Shown here piece after piece: positions 27,501 to 39,500 of a stretch of DNA of 64,000 nt. A model generated the notes under the pieces. The model was not told where the DNA came from. It was given only the letters and a program-made list of their open reading frames with translations, and ran no database searches. A program made the position numbers and the translations under genes. Numbering within the stretch: position 1 is the first letter of the stretch; every line of letters begins with the position of its first letter. Source of the stretch: Lamellibrachia satsuma (Eukaryota; Annelida; Polychaeta; Sabellida; Siboglinidae); NCBI GenBank assembly GCA_033239005.1, contig BSQZ01000037.1, positions 4,937,001 to 5,001,000 on the forward strand, read 5' to 3'.

Positions 27501-30500
27501 CGTTGGGCTTGAGCGTGTTGTCTCCGCCACCTGCAGCGCAATCCCCGAGTTCAACACTGGTGTTGAGGCAACGATGTGGCAACGGATTTCCTAAAAAAGT
27601 GCATTTTTTATTAAACCTTGTATGAATATATAAATATGTTGTGATGAAATTATTCTAGTTATGATTACACGATTTGATGGAAATTAATCTAAGATGATCA
27701 CCAACTGAAGTCTTCTCGTCCCAGTCTTCTCGGTCGGTGTGTGAGAGGGGAGACAGAATGCCAATTAATCTCTTCATTTGATGATCTGGGCTAAATGTCC
27801 GAAGACTGGTTTCGTTGGCCTCGAAAAGTTGACATGACATGTTACCGACAGACTGCCGACAGACTGCTAAACAGGATTCTGGTTGATTTAATAGATACGT
27901 GCCACTCACTAGATCATGACTACCACTACATGTCATGTATCATTATTCAGGTTTCACATCATCTACCCTCTCAAAACTAAGAGGGCAGCACTTGTGCAAA
28001 GTGTAAGTGAAACGGTTAATGCATACGGCAGGAAACATGGTGTGAACTATGGAGTTCACACAGGGAGATTGTGTGAAAGCTGACATACCCAAGATTGAAA
28101 GGACAACATGCGAGGTAAAGAGACTGCCATGTCAGGTGACTGACATCTGTGGGCATGCACACTGAAAGGTAAGTATCCGGGTGGTAATCTACGATCATAC
28201 ACACAAAGCTTCATAAATAAATAAAGTTTAAAGTTGTTACACTGCATGAAGCAGACGCATTGACACCACTTCTGTAATATATCAACCTGCATGTGGATCA
28301 TGTGGATCATGTGGATCATGGGTGATATGTGGTCATCAGCTGCTTGGAGTGTGTACTACATGTGGCCATCAGCTGCTTGGAGTGTGTACTACATGTGGTC
28401 ATCAGCTGCTTGGAGTGTGTACTACATGTGGTCATCAGCTGCTGGGAGTGTGTACTACATGTGGTCATCAGCTGCTTGGAGTGTGTACTACATGTGGCCA
28501 TCAGCTGCTTGGAGTGTGTACTACATGTGGCCATCAGCTGCTTGGAGTGTGTACTACATGTGGCCATCAGCTGCTTGGAGTGTGTACTACATGTGGCCAT
28601 CAGCTGCTTGGAGTGTGTACTACATGTGGCCATCAGCTGCTTGGAGTGTGTACTACATGTGGCCATCAGCTGCTTGGAGTGTGTACTACATGTGGCCATC
28701 AGCTGCTTGGAGTGTGTACTACATGTGGCCATCAGCTGCTTGGAGTGTGTACTACATGTGGCCATCAGCTGCTGGGAGTGTGTACTACATGTGGCCATCA
28801 GCTGCTTGGAGTGTGTACTACATGTGGCCATCAGCTGCTTGGAGTGTGTACTACATGTGGCCATCAGCTGCTTGGAGTGTGTACTACATGTGGCCATCAG
28901 CTGCTTGGAGTGTGTACTACATGTGGCCATCAGCTGCTTGGAGTGTGTACTACATGTGGCCATCAGCTGCTTGGAGTGTGTACTACATGTGGCCATCAGC
29001 TGCTGGGAGTGTGTACTACATGTGGTCATCAGCTGCTTGGAGTGTGTACTACATGTGGCCATCAGCTGCTGGGAGTGTGTACTACATGTGGCCATCAGCT
29101 GCTTGGAGTGTGTACTACATGTGGCCATCAGCTGCTTGGAGTGTGTACTACATGTGGCCATCAGCTGCTTGGAGTGTGTATTACATGTGGCCATCAGCTG
29201 CTTGGAGTGTGTACTACATGTGGCCATCAGCTGCTTGGAGTGTGTACTACATGTGGCCATCAGCTGCTTGGAGTGTGTACTACATGTGGCCATCAGCTGC
29301 TGGGAGTGTGTACTACATGTGGTCATCAGCTGCTTGGAGTGTGTACTACATGTGGCCATCAGCTGCTTGGAGTGTGTACTACATGTGGCCTTCAGCTGCT
29401 GGGAGTGTGTACTACATGTGGCCATCAGCTGCTTGGAGTGTGTACTACATGTGGCCATCAGCTGCTTGGAGTGTGTACTACATGTGGCCTTCAGCTGCTG
29501 GGAGTGTGTACTACATGTGGCCATCAGCTGCTTGGAGTGTGTACTACATGTGGCCATCAGCTGCTTGGAGTGTGTACTACATGTGGCCATTAGCTGCTTG
29601 GACTGTGTACTACATGAGGCCATCAGCTGCTGGGAGTGTGTACTACATGTGGCCATCAGCTGCTTGGAGTGTGTACTACATGTGGCCTTCAGCTGCTGGG
29701 AGTGTGTACTACATGTGGCCATCAGCTGCTTGGAGTGTGTACTACATGTGGCCTTCAGCTGCTGGGAGTGTGTACTACATGTGGCCATCAGCTGCTTGGA
29801 GTGTGACCTACATGTGGCCATCAGCTGCTTGGAGTGTGTACTACATGTGGCCTTCAGCTGCTTGGAATGTGTACTACATGTGGCCATCAGCTGCTTGGAG
29901 TGTGTACTACATGTGGCCTTCAGCTGCTTGGAGTGTGAACTACATGTGGCCATCAGCTGCTTGGAGTCCATGTGCACAAACAACGACCTCGAGGGTTGGC
30001 ACAACCAACTGAACGCCAGGAGTCATGCCCAGGTAACTCTATACATGCTGGTGTCACTGATGCACAGAGTCCGGCATGATCCAGATACAAGTGGGTCTTG
30101 TGTCGGAGGGAAAGCTGCAGAGGCATCAGAAGAAGACATTCGCGAATCTTCAACACAAGATCTTTGAATACAGGGAGGAATACGAGAAAGCTCTACTCTG
30201 CAGTTCATACGAGCATGTTCATGACTTTATGAGCCAACTCGGAACTGTTAAGGCATAGTCATCCCCCAGCATGTTCACGACTGTATGGGCCAACTGTTCA
30301 GGCATAGTCATCCTCCAGCATGTTCATGACTGTACGGGCCAACTGTTAAGGCATAGTCATCCTCCAGCATGTTCACGACTGTACTGGCCAACTGTTAAGG
30401 CTGAACTGTCGGAACGTGAACTGTATAGGCCAACTCGGAACTGGTAAGGCATAGTCATCCCCCAGCATGTTCACGACTGTATGGGCCAACTGTTCAGGCA

Positions 30501-33500
30501 TAGTCATCCTCCAGCATGTTCATGACTGTACGGGCCAACTGTCAAGGCATAGTCATCCTCCAGCATGTTCACGACTGTACAGGCCAACTGTTAAGGCTGA
30601 ACTGTCGGAACGTTAACTGAACTTTTGACGAGTTGTTTTATTGAATGTTCAATGCAGTGATTTCATTCTAGTTTGATGTTTTATAACTTGTTCCACACTT
30701 TTATTGTAGCGGTCTTGTTAAAGTATATATGGGCACGCTGCCAGTTCCGACGACTGAGCCTGGAATGGATGCGCTGCCAGTTCCAACGACTGAGCCTGGA
30801 ATGGGTGCGCTGCCAGTTCCGATGACTGAGCCTGGAATGGACACGCCACAAATGGTTAAAAAGTTAAAATATAATCTTGCTTTATGCTACAATAAATTAT
30901 TTTAAACCAGTGGTAGTGGTACATAAAATAAACTTTTCCATAAAGGTTAAGACAGCTGCAAGGTCCATCCTTTATCAATCATGTGGGAAGGTAGTCACTG
31001 ACGTGACCTGACAACAGCTAGCGACTGATGAGCAGCTGCCAAATTATTAATACCTGCAGCAATAGAGCAATTGTGGCCAATAAATCCAAACTTCAAAGAA
31101 CTTTGAGGTATATAAAAAATATATATGAATACTGTATCTTTAATTTTTCAGACTTTAGGGCTGAAAATATAACGACAAGTGTGTTCATGTATATACACCA
31201 TGGGAGCTTAATCTCATTGATTTTTCCTTCCAGCTTGACATAAACCACGCACCAGATGATTTTCTGCAGTGTGACATCCAGGAGCAACTGATGCCCAGTT
31301 ATGGCACCAAGTCCAGGCTGTGGTTCCTGGATGGGACATTCCGCGTTGTGGGAGAGCCGTCGCATCAACTAGTGACTATTCATTTGTTCTTAAAGTCGGG
31401 AGACGCAATGAAGCAAGTGCCGCTGTGCGTTGTTGATGTCACGTTGGAAGAAACAAGACTACATCGCAGTGCTCAATGCCACTATCTGCCTCCTGCCGTC
31501 AGAACCTGTTGTCGTGATTGTTCAGTTTGTAAAAGCAGTGTGGGGAGCACTCAGTCAGTGTCTGTCTGGAGTCATGTGTGGATGTTATCATGAGCTTACA
31601 CTTGCACTTACACATGTTTTACTGTGTCACAGTATTGGGCGTGGTATATTGAGGTATTTGTGAGCAATTAATGTTAGTGTGCGCTTCCTTCCTATACTTT
31701 TACTAACTAGGCTTTTCAGGGGCGTTGTCTGCATCTCGGAGTCGCCCTGGGAACGACAATTTGGATACTTTTTTGCACAAGCACCAACACGCCCCTTTCT
31801 GACCACGAGCACTTACAGCACTAGAAGAAATTATGCAACCAGAAGGTGAGGCAGATAAAAAATTTTTATATGTGAAATTGAAGTAAGAGAGGAAGACCAT
31901 GCCATGGGGTGCCATTGGTGAGGTCTGTGGACCCACCCCTGGAAGACCATGCCATGGGGTGCCATTGGTGCGGTCTGTGGACCCACCCCTGGAAGACCAT
32001 GTCATAGTCTTACTGAGGTACTAAATATTGAATACTATGGAGATCATCAAGAGCCACAAGGGTGGTTCAAAACTTCTATGTGGTGGTTATATGTATACCA
32101 AGAAAAAAGATAGCAAGACAACAATCCGCTGGGAATGCTCCCAAAGACTTTCAAAAAACTGCAAGGGATCTCTCACTAGTGACTTACAGATCCAGACAAC
32201 AATCCGAACTACTCCGCACAGCCATGACCCCAACCCATACACTACAGCTGCTACAAAGATCCGCTCAGTAATCAAAGAAGCAGCTGGCACTTCCAGGGGC
32301 ACTCCTGCACAACTACTCGCTGACAACACAGCCGCTGAATCCCTAGAAGTCCGGGTGTCCATGGGTGCTCGCGAGTCCATCAAACGCTGTATACGCCGTG
32401 AAAAGGCCAAAGCTTTTCCAAAAAGCCCAGCTGGCCTGCCTGACCTCGTTATGCCCGACGAATGGTGCACCACTGGTACTGACAATGAACAATTTCTGAT
32501 CCATGACAGCGGTCCAGATGCAGCTGATCGGATGCTGGTTTTCGCCTCTGATGCTGCATTGACACAGCTTGCGCGATCTGACACCTGGCATATGGATGGC
32601 ACTTTTGATTCAGCACCTTCCATCTTTCAACAACTCTACGTGATTCGCGCCCCTCTCGGGGAAAGTGCTATCAGCTGTGTTTACGCATTCCTATCCAGCA
32701 AGACTCAAGCCACATACGAAGAGCTCATCACAGCTGTACTGGAAAGGTGTAGTGATCTGGGTTTTCAGCCTGATCCAACAACGATCATCACTGACTTTGA
32801 ACAGGCTACTATCAACGCAGTCAGCAGTACCCTTGGATCCGATGTTCAGAGCAGAGGTTGCTTTTATCATCTCACCCAGAGTACGTGGCGCAAGGTGCAG
32901 CAGCTTGGACTTGTGACACTGTATCGCTCAGATGATGACGTGAAGCTGTTCTGCGGGATGCTCGACGGATTGGCATTCTTGCCTGTAGCTGATGTTCCAG
33001 AAGGACTGAAGTATCTCAAGGAACACACACCTGAAGGTCTAGAACCTCTCATCGATTACTTTGATGCCACCTACATCTCGGGATCGTATCGCCAAATCCA
33101 GCACCCAACTGGTCCAGATGGTAGCATTCCTCCAATGAAGATGCGCAGGATCGCACCAATGTTCCCACCTGAACTGTGGAACGTTCATGAGGTCACAATC
33201 AGCGGTGAATCTCGAACCAACAACATGTGCAAGGCATGGAACAACTCCTTCCGATCACTTGTTGGGTGTTCACATCCCAGCATATGGCGTACCATTGACA
33301 ATCTTCGTAAGGATCAGAATGATGCTCGCGCCGCCATTCTTCTGGATTCCCGTGGACAGCCTCTCAAGAAGCGGGTACATCGATCCACAGTACAGCTCCA
33401 GCATAGGCTTCACAACTTCTGTACAGATATTCGCGATGGCCGCAAATCTGTTGATGTTACCCTGAGGGGAATAGGACACTGTATCCGCTGGAAGTAATTT

Positions 33501-36500
33501 TCATAGACACTGTATCCGCTGGAAGTAATTTTCATAATATATGTTGACTTTTGATATGTGTACATGTATGAATGTGTATAATTGGTTGTAAAATTATGCT
33601 ATATAAAATCACCCTCACTGTATGAATGTGTATACTCATGATAATTGGTCGTATGATTCTAAATAAATACTCGCAAAAAACGTGGGTGGTTTTTGTCCAG
33701 GGTAGTTTTAGTCAGGGGGGATTATGTCCGGGGGGGTTTTAGTCTGGATGGTTTTTGTCCAGGTGGTTTTCGTCCGGGGTGGTTTTTGTCCATATACCCC
33801 ATTGGTATGGTCTGTGGACCCACCGAAAATGCATAAAACCTAACATGACTGAATCAGAATATAAAGCAGTAGTTAACTAAAAAAAACCGACAATCTGATG
33901 TTTTTTTGTCCTAAATACCAACCAATGGTAGGTATAACATTACGATTTGTCAACGATGTGAGGACTAAGCAGTCAGACATGATTGAAAGACTAATGAAAG
34001 TTGAAAGCACTGTTGAAAACATGTCGAAATCAATGGATGTGCAGCGCCCAAGGGTCCCGCAACAGCGGGGTGATGCAATCGTGAGAGGGAAACGTCACAG
34101 ACACAATCACCCAGGGGATCCAGGGATGTTGCTTTGGTGCAAGGCAACGAAAGAAAATGATAAGTTGTGTTTTAATTAATTCCTTTGAAATGTTTAATAT
34201 AACAAATCCATGTAAAATCCATAGTCAATATTGAAATATATATAGTCATTAAGAATGGCATAATCCCTACATTTGATTTACATGATGTTATTTCTTTCAG
34301 GTTATTTATTGGCACAACACTGTTACAATTTCATCTTATCTTATTATCTCCCAAATTATATGTAACTTTTTTAAAAGGTGAAGGTAACTGCAAGGAGGAA
34401 CCTCTACCAGCCGTCTGGAAAGGTGGTGACCGACATTTTGGCAGACCTGACAACCACGGACCAGCAGTTGCCAAATTATAAAACCTGCAGCGTTCAGTGT
34501 TAGCAATTTCCCGGGAAATAAGAGTATTTCCCAGGACGGTGGGAAATACCGGGAAATACGGAAAGTATGTTCTTACCTGGTTGTTTAACCCTTGAATGCC
34601 ATGACAATTTGTTCATGGGTCATATGGCTCATCATAAATAACACATTATCTATCTTATCTATATCATGATCCCTTACTCTTAGCTACAGAAGTGTCATTT
34701 CACAAAAAGGTGTCAGTCTTCATTGTCTTTTAAAAACACAGTGGTATAAAGACAGTGAATGACAGGTATACATGGCTTCATCTTTACACTGTTACTCAAG
34801 CATGTACCAGGTATGGTTCCAGAGTCATTTAATTGATTAACAAAAGGTGTCAATTATCTCCACAGTGACAGTCCACAGACATGAGCTTAAAACAGTTAAA
34901 GGGGGTGCTATTTGTCAATTTGCTGTCAATTAGTTTCACAGCCAATCACAGGAATAAGTGCTAAATGGCTTCATGTCTTGCTAAGGTATATAAGGTTTCA
35001 GTAAATTTTGGCAGAGCACATGCATATTATACTCTCAGTCTAGCAGCAACTTAACCATGAAAGCCAAGAATCCAATATGGGGTTTCTACACTATTACCGT
35101 AGAAGGGAAGAAGCAAACTGCGAAATGCAACGACTGCCAGGCTATTGTTAGCGCGAAGGCCGATCGACTAAAGAGTCAGAGAGAAAGATGTCCGGGTCTG
35201 CCAAAACAAACCCACAAACGACGACATGAAGAAATTGAAGATGGGCCACAGGAAGTGGCTGCCTTAAAAGCTATCTGATGAGTACCCTTGGCTGGGACGA
35301 AACAGTTTTACACCTTCAATTAACATAATAACATACATTTCAATGTAATATAATCATATATACAAATAACAAACAAATTAAATCAAATTAAACAAAAAAC
35401 ATATTAAAAATTCTTATTTCCCAGTATTTCCCACTTTGAAGAGTATTTCCCGGGGCGGGAAATACCGGGAATTACCGCCGGGAAATACCACCACGGGAAA
35501 TACCAGCCAACCCTGGCAGCGTTGGGACATTTGTGTAAGGTCTTAGTATTCGGATTACGCATCGCAACGACGAGATACGGATGTTGAAAGGTGAGTGGGG
35601 TAATTCCTAGTTGCATACCCTTTTATCTATATAGTTACCGGTGCAGTTTTTGACCCACGCCAGTTTTCGATCCATTGAAATCTGGCGTTAGAGACGTCAC
35701 AAGCTATATTATGAACGTTAGAACCATCGACGTTCGTCTACACAAAGAAAACAGGAATTGTAATTTAAAACATGGAGAATAAGGTTTGTAAAAATATATT
35801 TTGAAATCAAATATAACACGGAACATTTTCTGATATTCATACCCAGATAAAATGACTTTGCATGCTTACCAGACATTATAATTGAACATCTGATTGTGCT
35901 TGTCTCGTTCTTAGCCACGTGACTAGTGATTGCCCTTTTATGGAAGATGTACCCGCCCAACACACACGCACGCGCGCGCGCGCACGCACGCACGCACGCA
36001 CACACACACGCACGCACACACACACACACACCATCAAATGGGCCCAGTGTACCTTCCGTGTAACACCTCGGCAACAGTGCAACCACTGGGTGCACCTCAG
36101 CGTGTGTCACACAGTCAATCATTTCACTGCCCTTGCCACACATTTCTAGAAGAATAATAAAATTTACAAGGGCTGGTAGTATGATTTTCATGACCATAGG
36201 TTTATTTTTGTCCACTGCGCTTATTAATATACTTCTACTTTCACTCAAAAATATTAACTTGTTTTCATCTTTTTCCATAAAAAATGTTTCATGTCAATTC
36301 ACAATGGTACAATTACACGAGTAAACAAAATGCGTTTACTCTTTAAACAATTCTCAAAGAAAATATTTGACATCATATTATTACTAGTCCCTATAGATAC
36401 ATTTCAACCTTGGTTTTTCTTTTAACTGTTTATATAATACTTTTTTCATCAGTAGTAAATAAATTCCTTATAAAAGTAAATACTTTAAATATCACAAATG

Positions 36501-39500
36501 TGGGCACTGCATATGACACATGCACGCAAACGTATAAACAACTTAAAATGTCATTAAAAATTGATGTTTTCTTTTAAACAAGTGAAATGTCTTTGTGGTC
36601 ATTCGGTCATTTTAATTTGCACAAACGATTATAATTACAAGTTAAAATGTATGCAACTAGTTGCAATAATCGTTATGACACAACAAACGGCAGAGTGACG
36701 TTTATGCTTTTATTAAATTTATTGTCAGTACGGCTTGCCATACATATAGGTCGAATTCCTTCGGTTTCCGGTTTCTGCGTGACATGGTTCGGATGTTCGA
36801 TATTCATAAGTTTTTCACTCAATACAACTGTTTGAATAATTTGTTTGCATTGTATAGATAAAGTAGCTGTTGGTGATATGGTATATCGATTTTTTAAACG
36901 GCACATTCTATTAAGTAGGTCGAAAACTATATCGCCCAGTATATATATATTAGTTACAGGGGCTCAAGCTGATTCAGTTACCCGTGGTCTAGGACCAGGG
37001 CTTCATATTTGAAAACAACAGGCGAGCGATAAATCGCTCGCCTAAATATGCCAAATTAATTTAGGCGAGCGATTTGTTAGTTGTTTTGTTCACCATGCGG
37101 TGGCGCCACCATTTCCCATTCGGAATCTGTCATTCTCGCCATGACATTTTAATTGGTGCTTGTTGGCGCTGACGTTTGTAGAAAGAAAGAAATGTTTACT
37201 TTAGTAAAGCCCATACATTCTGATTGCAATTGGTGAAACGGTTTTGAATTGCAACATGTCACCGATTACCGTAGGCCGTAGCCTGGGCAAAGCAAGTGGC
37301 TGTGCCCGGGCCGTGGCCACGGTACTGGTTTCGCGTGCGACTTCGTTTAGGCGGTTTGAAAATTGCAATTGAAATTCACAAATACGCCATGTATAGTCAT
37401 AACTCATAAATGCAACTTAGTAGGCAACACCAATATAAACTGGTGTGAAATGGCATGCTTCCATTGCATCACAATGCCAAACGCGCAACTCAAACTCAGT
37501 GCGCAAAAAATATGAAATTTTCATCCGCACATGAAACAGTGAATCAATGTTAAATGATACCAGAGATGTGCATCGTGAATTTATGTGTTGAGAGCTGTTG
37601 AAAGACGAAGTGGAACAATTACTAAAATTATCGTTTTCAATGTATGATCAACTTTTAAACCGCGAGGCCAGCATAGCTTTGATGGCATTCTTGCAATCTT
37701 GGTGCAGCGGGCTACGATCGTCATCGCCGGTGATGGATATATGAACTCCGAATACTGGAGCCCGAACACTGCGTTAGACTTTCCTAGTGAATCTAATACT
37801 CAAGAAGTGACTTGTCAAGACGAACACTTGCAGGCAGCGAGCGATTTTAACAATTGACACGAGCGATAAATTGCTCCCTAGATTATTGATTTGCGCGAGC
37901 AATAGGGAGCGAGAGCAATGGGTGTCGGATGTTTCGGCCCACAACGGGTTCGGCCCATGGGCCGAACCATCCAACGGCGCGACCGGTGAACCGTGAAGTG
38001 TTTTCGCTCGCATGGGCCGAACCATCCGTGTATGCAACCGGTGCTAGCGGGCGCCGTGGGCCGAAACAACTAACAAATTCTTTGCTATTTTCAACTGTTT
38101 GCACGTCTTAGCGAAATGCTGTTGACTTGTTGTACGCTACAGTATTATTGTTTTCGAGTCAATTGTTGTTTATAGAGTATTGTAATTGCGAAATGTTATA
38201 CGCTACAACTATTTCAGTGTTTTAACGAAATGCCATGTGCTACATTATTATTGTTTTAGAACCAATATTACTTATTTATTACGTTCCCTAGTTTCAACTG
38301 TTTGCGTGTTTTAGCGAAACCAAGTGTTTATTACGTTCGCTATTTTTGTCAGTCGGCTCAAGGAACGCAGCGTTTCCCTTTCGTTACGTTCGGCCTTACC
38401 GAGACGCTCCCAGATTGTAAATAACGCGTTCGTCCTGTTGTGGCTTCTCCACATTATGGCATGTATGCATGTATGTATATATATATATATATATTATATT
38501 TTGGTAGTTGTTAATAAAGACAAAAATTCCATCCGTTGTCAATATTTCTGGCGTTGTGTTGCTGGACTGCATTCTGTTATTTTATGAGATAATTGTTATA
38601 TTAGCGTGTGAATATGTTTCTGTGCGTTATCATATTAAGTATTTTTTTCCTGAATCACGCCATGGCCGCCGAAACTACTATTCTTAGAAATCAGCTACTG
38701 ACGTGGGACAATAGAGCCGAAAACGTTAATGACACCTCTTTGCAACTTGTGATATGCTCAATTAACTTAAGACGATTAATTGAATAAAGGGCTTGATCAA
38801 ATATAACGTGCTCACACAAACAATGAAGTGATGCTATCAAACATTTACGTTATCATGTTTTGCTGATGAAACACCAGATAGATTAAAAGCATAAAATGTG
38901 CTTACACAAACTATGAAATCACGCTTTCAAACATTTCAGTTAACAAGTGTTGATGATGAAACATCAGATAGATTAAACACATAAAGGGATTGATCACATA
39001 AAATGTGCTCACACAAACAATGAAGTCAATACATTATATATTACAATACAAACTCAACTAGTTATTACGTTTATTCGTGGACGTTTCCATTAAACATTAA
39101 TTACTTGAATTTGGTTCATTTCTTTATTATGTCAACCACTTTCTTTTAATTTATTTATATTGCTATATTTTTATAAATAATTCCAGATCATTATTATTAT
39201 ATTACCGTGTACGTATGTTTCTGTGCACAATCATAATTTCCGCCTCTCCGCCTTTCTTTCTTATTTCCGCCGCTTAGCTAGAGTGGGCCGAATCGACCGT
39301 CGCTGATTTCAATAGCGACAGTGAAATGGGCCGAACCATCCGTCTGCGTGGGCCGAATCAACTAGGCCGAACCATCCGTCAGCGTGGGCCAAACCCGTCA
39401 TGGGCCGAACCATCCGGGACCCAGAGCAATCGCTCGCCTCAAATATGAAGCCCTGTAGGACATGTGACTTGTGACATAACGTCCATACACCGGCACTGCC

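Larger units (their letters stand above)
34370..35605 (+). pseudogene. MULE N-terminal exon fragment interrupted by a hAT element
   Basis: 34380-34494 encodes VKVTARRNLYQPSGKVVTDI and TTDQQLPNYKTCS, the helical segment that follows the FLYWCH finger in MULE proteins. The exon is cut at 34494 and continues after 35523 (about IRITHRNDEIRMLKG, followed by GTGAG). A homologous, more degenerate piece is at 30945. No catalytic domain is attached. Confidence 0.55.

Noticed and set aside
27655..27936. 93-codon minus-strand frame
   Set aside because: No family resemblance, no splice or repeat support.
28291..30167. Three overlapping 420-610-codon frames (and one on the minus strand) as repeat proteins
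   Set aside because: They arise because a 33-bp unit without stops is repeated; openness in four frames and absence of any non-repeat N-terminus argue against coding.
35718..36278. 186-codon minus-strand frame
   Set aside because: It runs through the CA/CG microsatellite (Cys/Val/Arg run) and has no recognisable domain.
36984..36999. 14-bp sequence GGTCTAGGACCAGG shared with 44748-44761
   Set aside because: Short and without matching context on either side; probably chance, although the first copy overlaps the TAGGAC target duplication.
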